21,096 nucleotides of DNA from Phycisphaerales bacterium (GTDB lineage Bacteria; Planctomycetota; Phycisphaerae; Phycisphaerales; SM1A02). The notes beneath the pieces were generated by a model. The model ran no database searches, had not been told where the DNA came from, and saw nothing but the letters and a program-made list of their open reading frames with translations. Positions 1-6,149 of this stretch are shown piece after piece. A program made the position numbers and the translations under genes. Numbering within the stretch: the first letter of the stretch is position 1; every line of letters starts with the position of its first letter. The DNA lies in assembly GCA_029243925.1 (NCBI GenBank), contig JAQWRC010000269.1, positions 1-21,096 on the forward strand. The letters are read 5' to 3'.

Positions 1-78
1 CTGATCGGCGTCTGCTTGATCAGCGGCTGAGAGCGGGTATCCTGTGCCGCTTCGCCTTGTATTGAAGGCGATATCCAT

Positions 79-151
79 GGGGCCGTAGCTCAGTTGGGAG
101 AGCGCCTGCATGGCATGCAGGAGGTCGTCGGTTCAAGCCCGATCGGCTCCA
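79..151 (+). tRNA. tRNA-Ala (anticodon GGC)
   Basis: A complete cloverleaf can be folded by eye. The acceptor stem GGGGCCG pairs with CGGCTCC (one G-U pair) and is followed by discriminator A151. The D arm contains the usual AGCTCAGTTGGGAGAGC, the anticodon stem CCTGC/GCAGG encloses the loop ATGGCAT, and the T arm has GGTTCAAGCC. The anticodon is GGC at 112-114, reading GCC and GCT alanine codons. It closely resembles bacterial tRNA-Ala(GGC). The 3' CCA tail is not encoded beyond the discriminator, since the next bases are CTT. A terminator-like hairpin starts six bases downstream, so it is probably a single-gene transcript. Confidence 0.97.
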
Positions 152-156
152 CTTCT

Positions 157-188
157 GAACCCGCCTCAAGGCGGGTTCAGCCGTTTTT
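157..188 (+). terminator. Rho-independent terminator of tRNA-Ala
   Basis: A perfect 9-bp stem (GAACCCGCC at 157-165 and GGCGGGTTC at 170-178) closes a TCAA loop. After five bases comes a run of five T (184-188). The T run is slightly displaced from the stem base, but the position just after the tRNA fits a terminator. Confidence 0.65.
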
Positions 189-189
189 G

Positions 190-558
190 AGCTGCTGCAG
201 GCCTTGTTTGGCATCTCATGAAATGAACTTCATCACCATCTTCTCGGACTCAGCTGAAATGCAAGCTTCGGGAACGAGGTTGTCTTCATGGGCCTGCTGA
301 TTCAGGACCTGGCCGGGAACAAAGAGCCCGTGACCTGCGTAGTAGATAGTGGCTGTTGATCGGGCCGTGCGGGGGATTTCAGTTCCCGGCTGCTCCGGGC
401 ACACCGGAGGGCCGGTCTTGGCCATGAAGGAATGACGACTACGTGTCGATTCCGTCGCATGAGACGTATCATGCGGTCGTGTGGTTCATCGCGCCACGGT
501 GAACAGCGACGTGCGGATGACACGAGACCTGCCCACAGGCCGAACATGGAGGTGCCCG
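190..558. other. Gene-poor stretch with a caspase-like scrap
   Basis: No convincing intact gene is visible in these 369 bases. The minus strand has an open frame (216-425) containing the peptide IYYAGHG followed by EDNLVP. That resembles the catalytic His loop of caspase-like peptidases (C14) but has no surrounding domain, and the frame is closed by a TGA upstream. There are two small inverted repeats: CTCCGG/CCGGAG at 393-409 and CGCATGA/TCATGCG at 456-475. It may be decayed DNA next to a tRNA gene plus the promoter region of the gene at 559. Confidence 0.4.
456..475. promoter_or_regulatory. Inverted repeat upstream of the gene at 559
   Basis: Arms CGCATGA (456-462) and TCATGCG (469-475) are perfectly complementary over 7 bp with a 6-base spacer, about 80 bp before the start codon at 559. 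It could be an operator or a 5' untranslated hairpin. No T run follows, so a terminator is less likely. Confidence 0.3.
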
Positions 559-954
559 ATGGCTGAACCAAAGCGAACCACCAGCGAACTTCGCAATCGG
601 GAGCGTGCCCGAGATGATTTTGTTCTCGAAGGCTACTCCGATGTCGAGTGGGAAATGGTCTCCGTGCTCTGGGTTGACGCGGAATCCGACGGCGGAAGCG
701 GCTGGCAGGATCCCGAAGAGATGATGGACTATGCCCGTCGACCTCTTCCGGTGATTCAGACCGTAGGCTTGCTGGTCTACGAGGATGCCGAACAGATTGC
801 GGTCACGGATTCCAAAGGCCCTGAAGAGATGGGTTCGGTCACGAAGATCCCCCGACAGTGGGTCAAGCAGTACCACCGTCTCGCGTCTGTTTCGAGCAAG
901 CAGGGGGGCTTGGCACCTCCGCCGGAATTCACGGCGGAGCAGCGTGCGGGATGA
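559..954 (+). CDS. Small hypothetical protein (131 aa)
   Basis: Start ATG 559 is chosen because GGAGG (548-552) lies six bases upstream; the same frame is open further upstream to 481 but has no comparable ribosome binding site. The acidic, cytoplasmic-looking protein has no signal peptide or membrane segment. Its middle contains a Trp-Val-Asp then Gly-Trp stretch, followed by a 'VGLLVYEDAEQIAVTDS' block and 'TKIPRQWVKQYHRL'. This order (W-x-D-x-GW, a 'GxLVxEDxxxIxV' strand, then 'IPRxxVxxxxxL') resembles a small uncharacterised family common in bacteria and phages, recognised from memory only. The last ~20 residues (Ser-rich, then Pro-rich) look disordered. No function can be assigned. It appears to be a single-gene unit, with a terminator-like hairpin about 150 bases downstream. 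Confidence 0.7.
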   Translation: MAEPKRTTSELRNRERARDDFVLEGYSDVEWEMVSVLWVDAESDGGSGWQDPEEMMDYARRPLPVIQTVGLLVYEDAEQIAVTDSKGPEEMGSVTKIPRQWVKQYHRLASVSSKQGGLAPPPEFTAEQRAG

Positions 955-1103
955 CGAGCATCCGTGCGATGGGACCCCGCCTGGAGATTGGTGGAGTTGC
1001 GTTGCAGGCGATGTGCAAGACGGCCCTTCGTTAACCGGCCCCGTGGGGCAATGTCCCCCTCTTGGTAACAGAGGCTCAAGCCCTTTATGGTCACTTCATG
1101 CAA

Positions 1104-1136
1104 CCCTCGGTCAGATGGCCGAGGGATTTGTCTTGC
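1104..1136 (+). terminator. Possible terminator between the two small genes
   Basis: The stem CCCTCGGTC (1104-1112) pairs with GGCCGAGGG (1117-1125) over 9 bp, including one G-U pair, around an AGAT loop. It is followed by the T-rich but interrupted tract ATTTGTCTTGC. The site lies in the 227-bp gap after the gene ending at 954 and before the gene starting at 1182. The rest of that gap shows no gene. Confidence 0.45.
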
Positions 1137-1181
1137 CTTCTTGTCGTGCAGCGGCTTGAATGGGACTTGGAGGAGCATGGC

Positions 1182-1349
1182 ATGTCACCTGAACAAAAGG
1201 AACGGCTCTATACCTTGATGCGGGAGATGTATGACACGCTCGGAGTGGATATCGATGACCTCGTCATTCTTGCCGAGGTCAATGAGCAGTCTCGAATCGC
1301 ATTGGATCGCATCTGGGCTGAGGAACGATTGGCTCGAACGCTGGAGTAG
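1182..1349 (+). CDS. Small hypothetical protein (55 aa)
   Basis: Start ATG 1182 follows GGAGGAG (1169-1175) with six bases between, which is a strong ribosome binding site; the longer frame from 1062 has none and would run through the terminator-like hairpin. The 55-residue product is predicted to be mostly helical and highly charged (MSPEQKERLYTLMREMYDTL at the start, then Asp/Glu-rich helices). It has no signal peptide, Cys pair or membrane segment. Nothing identifies a function. It ends five bases before the stop codon of the convergent transglutaminase gene, with no hairpin between them. Confidence 0.6.
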   Translation: MSPEQKERLYTLMREMYDTLGVDIDDLVILAEVNEQSRIALDRIWAEERLARTLE

Positions 1350-1354
1350 ATCGA

Positions 1355-2320
1355 CTATTGCTGCTGTTGCTGTGACGCAGCGGCTTCTCCAGCAGCAAGT
1401 TCACTCGCGCCGTCACGATCGGGCATCTCGCTGTATACGGGCAGTTCGATCTGGGGGCCGCCTTCGGCGAGCCGTGGAAGGTCTCTGTCCACGACCGGGC
1501 GGGTGATGACTTTCGCCTCCAGTTGTTCATCCGCAGTTCCGGAGAAGATCCCCTGATTGGGCGGCACATCATTGTACGAACGTCCATAGCCAACGATGAC
1601 GTATCGTTCATCCGGCTGGCGGTTGTGGGTGGGATCAAACGGCGTCCACCCAGCGGTCGGTGAATGGAACTCCAGCCAGGCGTGGCTCTGTGAAGGCTCG
1701 ATATCCTGCGTGTCGACGTGGAGGTATCCATTGACGTACCGGCACGGGACTCCGCAGTATCGAAGCAGCGCAAGGCCCAGATGGGCGTAGTCCTGGCACA
1801 CGCCGGCGCGGGAGTGCAGGAAGTCTTCGGTATTGGAATCAAATCGCGTCACGTTCTTGCGGTATTCAAACCGCTCGGCCAACCCATCGCCGAGACGTCG
1901 CATGCATTCACCAAGCGTGGGAGAGGCGGCAAGTTTCAGATCGCGGTGAAGCGTCTCAAGGGCATCAGACTGGATGATCGGGCCGCCAAACAAGGTGTAG
2001 TCATACAGCGACAGTTCAGGAGTTCCGGTGGGCAATGGGTCTTCACATTTCAGTGCGAGCGGCGGCTCCGACCAGGTGTCAACGACTGATTGCACAAGCA
2101 GTTCAATGCGATTGTGGTAATCCGTGATCGAGAACCAGTGCACCGTATTGCCCACCCAGTCCTCAAACCGGGTGACACGGGTGCTTGGGCCCACGTTCAG
2201 GCGGAAGTCATGCAGGACCTGCCCAGATTGTGAGCGAGGTTCGACGCGGACTTCCATGTGGGATTCACGGATGAATGCGGAGTAGTCAAAGCGAAGATGA
2301 TGTTCGATTTCCAACAGCAC
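1355..2320 (-). CDS. Transglutaminase-like cysteine peptidase/amidase family protein
   Basis: A 321-aa protein with an N-terminal beta-rich domain typical of bacterial transglutaminase-like proteins (about residues 1-130), then the transglutaminase core. The catalytic triad is visible: Cys175 in AGVCQDYAH, His213 in SHAWLEF and Asp229 in FDPTHN. No signal peptide is seen, so it is probably cytoplasmic. The start is GTG at 2320-2318, 11 bases after the alpha-E stop codon. It is the last gene of the ATP-grasp/alpha-E/transglutaminase operon, a cluster conserved in many bacteria. Here the fold is expected to act as a peptidase or amidase rather than a classical crosslinking enzyme. Oddly, the C terminus ends in Ser followed by five Gln, encoded by a CAG/CAA run just before the TAG stop. 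Family identity is strong; the substrate is unknown. Confidence 0.9.
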   Translation of the reverse strand: MLLEIEHHLRFDYSAFIRESHMEVRVEPRSQSGQVLHDFRLNVGPSTRVTRFEDWVGNTVHWFSITDYHNRIELLVQSVVDTWSEPPLALKCEDPLPTGTPELSLYDYTLFGGPIIQSDALETLHRDLKLAASPTLGECMRRLGDGLAERFEYRKNVTRFDSNTEDFLHSRAGVCQDYAHLGLALLRYCGVPCRYVNGYLHVDTQDIEPSQSHAWLEFHSPTAGWTPFDPTHNRQPDERYVIVGYGRSYNDVPPNQGIFSGTADEQLEAKVITRPVVDRDLPRLAEGGPQIELPVYSEMPDRDGASELAAGEAAASQQQQQ

Positions 2321-2331
2321 GAAGTATGGTC

Positions 2332-3297
2332 CTACACGGTGAAGTACAGCCTTGAAATGGCCTCATGAATTTCAATGACGTCATCGACGAGTTCGCTGCA
2401 GACTTGATCAAGAGCGGTGCTGGCAAGGATTTCGTGCTCCTCGAATTCAAGCCGCGCATCGAGTTTCCCAAGCAATCTCGCCGGATTTGTCAGGGGTGAT
2501 CCGTATTCAAGTTGATCAAACTGTCGCTTGAGCATTCTCAGGCAGACGTGCACGGAGTGGGGGGATCTGCGATCAAACAGCAGGAATCGAGCGACTTGCA
2601 TCGGGTCAAGTTCGGTGCCGTAGGTGCGGCGATAGTTTTCGAGGGAGGCAACGGTTTTGAGGTCGGCGCGAATCCTCGCGTAGTAGATCGGCGCATCAAT
2701 CTGATCGGGTGATTCCAGCATGCGGGGTAGCTTGATCTGCAGCAGCATGAGCGTTCGATACGCCCGCTCGATCACCGTGCCCATGTCGAGGAATCGCAGC
2801 CCTTCATCTCTGGTGAAGGTCTGCTGGATGGCGCCCCAGATACCGAAGATTTCCTGGCGTGTGCTGCTGACTGCCCGGCGCATCTCCATTCGATCTGTTG
2901 TGTCGTGCTGAGCGTACTGATTGAGTCGCAGATGACTTTCATTCAGCAGGATGAACGATTCCATCGTCAAGTTGTCGCGAATGACACGTGCATTTTCGCG
3001 TGCGCTTCGAATCGAGGAGGCGACAGAAAGAGGGTTGTCCGCCGAGAGCAGAAATGCATGCGTCAGGGCCTCGGCAATCACATCAGGATCATCCCCGCCA
3101 GGGGAAGCCACCCCGGAGCCTGGGTAGATGGAGAGGAGGTCATCCCATGTTCCTGCGGCCAATTCCGGATCAAGTCCGCGGATTTCGATACTCAGCTGCT
3201 CGGTGACCTGCAACATGCGGGCGACGCTTTCGGATCGTTCCAGATATCGTCCCAGCCAGTAGATGTTCTCCGCCGCACGGGCGAGCATCCCCATCAT
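2332..3297 (-). CDS. Alpha-E domain (DUF403) protein
   Basis: An all-helical protein of 321 aa from ATG 3297. This start gives an ATGA overlap with the stop of the upstream ATP-grasp gene and has GGAG seven bases upstream; a start at 3321 is possible but has less support. The N-terminal 'ENIYWLGRYLERSESVARML' and the later 'FLLFDRRSPHSVHVCL' are signature stretches of the alpha-E family. This family almost always sits between a circularly permuted ATP-grasp gene and a transglutaminase-like gene, exactly as here. Its role is not established; it has been predicted to work with the ATP-grasp protein in a peptide-ligation type reaction. It is cytoplasmic, with no signal peptide. Translational coupling on both sides implies stoichiometric production with its partners. 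Confidence 0.92.
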   Translation of the reverse strand: MMGMLARAAENIYWLGRYLERSESVARMLQVTEQLSIEIRGLDPELAAGTWDDLLSIYPGSGVASPGGDDPDVIAEALTHAFLLSADNPLSVASSIRSARENARVIRDNLTMESFILLNESHLRLNQYAQHDTTDRMEMRRAVSSTRQEIFGIWGAIQQTFTRDEGLRFLDMGTVIERAYRTLMLLQIKLPRMLESPDQIDAPIYYARIRADLKTVASLENYRRTYGTELDPMQVARFLLFDRRSPHSVHVCLRMLKRQFDQLEYGSPLTNPARLLGKLDARLEFEEHEILASTALDQVCSELVDDVIEIHEAISRLYFTV

Positions 3298-4730
3298 GTG
3301 TGGTCTCCAGCCAGGACCCATGTGTCCTTGGAGCCACCGCCTTGTGACGAGTTGACGACATATGACCCCGCTTCAAGTGCCACGCGGGTCAGGCCGCCCG
3401 GCAGTACCTGGACACCGTCACCAAAGAGGGCAAAGGGTCGAAGGTCGACGCGGCGGGGTTCGAATGCATCATCGGTCCATGTCGGGTGGTGAGAGAACTC
3501 GACCAGAGGCTGGGCAATGTAGTGCTCGGGATTGGCATTGAAGATCGAGCGAAACTCGTCGCGTTGAGCTGCGGTGGCCATTGGGCCAACCAACATGCCG
3601 TATCCGCCTGCCCCGCCACAGAGCTTGACAACCAGTTCATCGAGGTGCTCTCTGATGTACGCGGCGTCATCTGCATTGCGGCCGATGTACGTGTGGACCT
3701 GCGGCAGAATCATGTCTTCGTCCAGGTAGAAGCGAATGATGTCAGACATCCACGGGTAGATGGATTTGTTGTCCGCAACTCCACTGCCTGGAGCATTGGC
3801 AATGGTCACATTGCCCTGCCTGTACGCATGCATGAGGCCGGGAACGCCAAGAGTGCTGTGCTCCTCGAATACCACTGGATCAAGCCATGCGTCATCGATT
3901 CGTCGATAGAGCACGTCGACGCGGTGTTTTCCGCGTGTCGTCCGCATGAACACCTGATCATCCTCGACGATGAGGTCACGCCCCTCGACGAGCGGAACGC
4001 CCATTTCACGTGCGAGAAAAGAGTGCTCGAAGTAGGCGGAGTTGTAGATGCCAGGAGTCAGGACAGCGATGACGGGTTGCTCACGCCCGCGTGGAGCGGT
4101 GTGACGCAAGGCTTCAAGCAGCATGTTCGGATAGCGTTCGACAGGCCGCACGCCATAGCGGTTGAAAAGTTCCGGAAATACGCGTGAGAGTAGATTTCGA
4201 TTTTCCAGAACATAGGACACCCCGCTGGGGTTTCGGCAGTTGTCTTCAAGCACGACGAACTCGCCTGCATCGTCGCGAAGCAGATCCGTGCCGACGACAT
4301 GCGTGTAAATGCCGTGCCGCGGGAGCGTGCCAATCAGCTCACGTCGGAATTCGTCGCTTTCAAGAATCAGTTCACAGGGGACGATGCCTTCCTGCAAGCA
4401 GTGCTGGTCCGTATAGAGATCGGCCAGAAAGAGATTGATTGCCGTTACGCGCTGTGCAAGTCCACGTTCAATCGTGTTCCATTCGGCAGCCGTAAGCACA
4501 CGGGGCACGAAGTCGAATGGGAAGATGCGTTCGACGCCTTCGGATTCCCCGTAGACCGTGAACGTAATGCCTTGATTGACAAGGGACATTTCCTGAAGCT
4601 GCTCGCGCCGTTCCAGTTCGGTGTCGTCGAGTGCGTTGAATGCTTCAACCAGATCGGCGTACAGTGCCCGCACGTTTCCTGATTGATCGAACGCTTCATC
4701 GAATCCAGTTGGGGAGTGCAGCCAATCCAT
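3294..4730 (-). CDS. Circularly permuted ATP-grasp protein (DUF404/DUF407 type)
   Basis: A 478-aa protein, the usual length for this family. Conserved blocks run in order: 'FPFDFVPRVL' near residue 70, 'LEDNCRNPSGVSYVLENR' around 160, 'VLTPGIYNSAYFEHSFLA' around 225, 'HRVDVLYRRIDD' around 270, 'IANAPGSGVADNKSIYPWM' around 310, and the C-terminal 'VLPGGLTRVAL' and 'NSSQGGGSKDTWVL'. These match circularly permuted ATP-grasp ligases, which use ATP to join a carboxylate to an amine; the natural substrates are unknown. It is the first gene of a coupled operon, its TGA stop overlapping the ATG of the alpha-E gene. The start ATG 4730 lacks a clear Shine-Dalgarno sequence. Divergent from the small membrane gene at 4810; the 79-bp gap contains TTGACT (revcomp of 4792-4797), a possible -35, with a poor -10. 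Confidence 0.94.
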   Translation of the reverse strand: MDWLHSPTGFDEAFDQSGNVRALYADLVEAFNALDDTELERREQLQEMSLVNQGITFTVYGESEGVERIFPFDFVPRVLTAAEWNTIERGLAQRVTAINLFLADLYTDQHCLQEGIVPCELILESDEFRRELIGTLPRHGIYTHVVGTDLLRDDAGEFVVLEDNCRNPSGVSYVLENRNLLSRVFPELFNRYGVRPVERYPNMLLEALRHTAPRGREQPVIAVLTPGIYNSAYFEHSFLAREMGVPLVEGRDLIVEDDQVFMRTTRGKHRVDVLYRRIDDAWLDPVVFEEHSTLGVPGLMHAYRQGNVTIANAPGSGVADNKSIYPWMSDIIRFYLDEDMILPQVHTYIGRNADDAAYIREHLDELVVKLCGGAGGYGMLVGPMATAAQRDEFRSIFNANPEHYIAQPLVEFSHHPTWTDDAFEPRRVDLRPFALFGDGVQVLPGGLTRVALEAGSYVVNSSQGGGSKDTWVLAGDHT

Positions 4731-4809
4731 GCAGCCAGTGTACCAATCGGGCTTGTTTCGGTTCCGGTGTATGATGCTGTTTGCCGTATGCAGTCAAGGA
4801 GCAGGCCCC

Positions 4810-4974
4810 ATGAAGTCAAAGCCCGTCGCCGCTGTCCAGTGGGCACTCTTTCTTGTGGCAGTTGTGTCGTGGGTGGCATACTTCTCAACTGGGGAGGGGT
4901 GGATCCCCCTTGTCGTTGGAGCGAGCAGTTCCGTTCTTTTCGGAATCATGTTTGCACTCGAACTATTTGAGTGA
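4810..4974 (+). CDS. Small two-helix membrane protein (54 aa)
   Basis: Start ATG 4810 is set by AAGGAG (4796-4801), eight bases upstream; the longer frame from 4729 would overlap the divergent ATP-grasp start. The protein has a short basic N terminus (MKSKP) and two hydrophobic segments, roughly residues 9-26 (VQWALFLVAVVSWVAYFS) and 33-52, joined by a short Gly/Trp loop. Its stop codon overlaps the GTG start of the next gene (GTGA), suggesting translational coupling to the PqiA-like protein and possibly a role as its partner or subunit. The family is not recognised. Confidence 0.65.
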   Translation: MKSKPVAAVQWALFLVAVVSWVAYFSTGEGWIPLVVGASSSVLFGIMFALELFE

Positions 4975-6134
4975 AGGTGAGGAGCAAGCTGTTGAAACAG
5001 CGCCGCGCAGCCAACGTGAATATGGCGGATCAAGGCGGGTCTGGTGCAGACAAGCCGAGAGCGAAGCCAGCATTCGCACCCCATGACGGGATTCGACTCT
5101 ACGCTCGTCGTGGGTGGGGTGGGTGTTACATCCCAATCATGCTGAGCATTTCGCTGGTGCTCAACATCCTCGCGCTCAGCACAAGCTTTCTCGAGTTCTC
5201 GATGTGGTTTCATTCGACATTGAACTACAACCTTCCGCACATGGTTCTGATGATGTGGAACGACGGATTGCACATCATCGCGATGCTCATCCTGTTCTTC
5301 TCGATCATTTTCCCGCTTTTCAAGCTCGCCATCATGTTCATCGTCTGGTTCTGGCCCCGGACGTTCAATCGTCAGAAACGCCTGCATGAACTGGTCCGCA
5401 ATCTCGGCAAATGGTCGTTTATGGACATCTTCGTCGTTGCACTGCTTCTGGCGCTGACCAACAATCAGGCGGCGGTGCATGCAGTGCCTCAGGTGGGTGT
5501 CTACTTCTTCATCGCAGCCATTCTGCTCAGCATGCTGACTTCTGAGTTGCTGCACCGCATTCTCCACACCACGGCGATCGAGATTGGCGCATCCGCAGAG
5601 CCGCGGAACGCTGATCAGGTTACGTGTCCTCTGTTCACACTCCGATTCCTTGGCTGGCTGATCGGCGTACTGCTCATTGCCGCGATGATCGCCTTGTTTG
5701 CCGCCATTGGATTCCCGTTTCTCGAGATCAATCAGGCTTTCCTGAGTGGGTATAGCTACGACATCTTTGAAACCATCAAGGCAGTATTCAATCAGAACCA
5801 ACCGGTCGTGGGAACAATGCTGGCAGCTTTCCTGATTGTGACGCCGTGCATTCGTGTGCTGGGCACCATATTCCTGTGGTTCGGAGCGTGTCGCCTGGGC
5901 AGACGGCTGGCCTGCGTTCGCATTCTGAACATCTTTGCTCGTTGGTCCATGATCGACGTCTTCGGCCTTGCGCTGATTCTGATCCTCACCGAGGGCCAGG
6001 AGATGATCAAGACTGATGTGCACAGTGGGGCGTACATCCTGGTTGCGGCGATCGTGCTCACGGTCGTGTTGCCTGCATTTGCAACGTGGCTTGACCCCGT
6101 ACGTGGTCTGCCGAAGGAAGCTCAGGAAATATGA
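4971..6134 (+). CDS. PqiA-like integral membrane protein, duplicated (387 aa)
   Basis: A polytopic inner-membrane protein with about eight hydrophobic segments (roughly residues 52-72, 101-127, 151-165, 174-192, 224-248, 279-305, 327-341, 353-373). The two halves are related: 'LGKWSFMDIFVVALLLALT' near 145-163 corresponds to 'FARWSMIDVFGLALILILT' near 322-340. This W-S-(M)-x-D-[IV]-F block is the hallmark of PqiA (paraquat-inducible protein A) domains, which in Proteobacteria work with MCE proteins in lipid transport between membranes. The Cys-rich zinc-ribbon segments found in classical PqiA are not visible, and no MCE/PqiB gene is in the window. The start is uncertain: GTG 4971 overlaps the upstream stop, TTG 4992 is better spaced from GAGGAG, and ATG 5022 is also in frame. 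Convergent with the gene ending at 6150. Confidence 0.78.
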   Translation: MKVRSKLLKQRRAANVNMADQGGSGADKPRAKPAFAPHDGIRLYARRGWGGCYIPIMLSISLVLNILALSTSFLEFSMWFHSTLNYNLPHMVLMMWNDGLHIIAMLILFFSIIFPLFKLAIMFIVWFWPRTFNRQKRLHELVRNLGKWSFMDIFVVALLLALTNNQAAVHAVPQVGVYFFIAAILLSMLTSELLHRILHTTAIEIGASAEPRNADQVTCPLFTLRFLGWLIGVLLIAAMIALFAAIGFPFLEINQAFLSGYSYDIFETIKAVFNQNQPVVGTMLAAFLIVTPCIRVLGTIFLWFGACRLGRRLACVRILNIFARWSMIDVFGLALILILTEGQEMIKTDVHSGAYILVAAIVLTVVLPAFATWLDPVRGLPKEAQEI

Positions 6135-6149
6135 GGATGCTCGGGTCGC

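Noticed and set aside
20..214. A 64-aa minus-strand open frame across the tRNA
   Set aside because: It is the antisense of tRNA-Ala and its terminator; such frames are a known source of false protein predictions.
94..300. A 68-aa plus-strand frame starting inside the tRNA
   Set aside because: It begins within the tRNA body, runs through the terminator and has no ribosome binding site.
1038..1049. GCCCC-GT-GGGGC considered as a terminator
   Set aside because: The two-base spacer is too short for a loop unless pairs are lost, and no T run follows; the hairpin at 1104 is a better candidate.
4794..6023. A 409-aa minus-strand open frame rich in Glu, Gln, Asp and His
   Set aside because: It lies antisense to the PqiA-like membrane protein; the low-complexity polar composition is what the reverse complement of hydrophobic codons gives.
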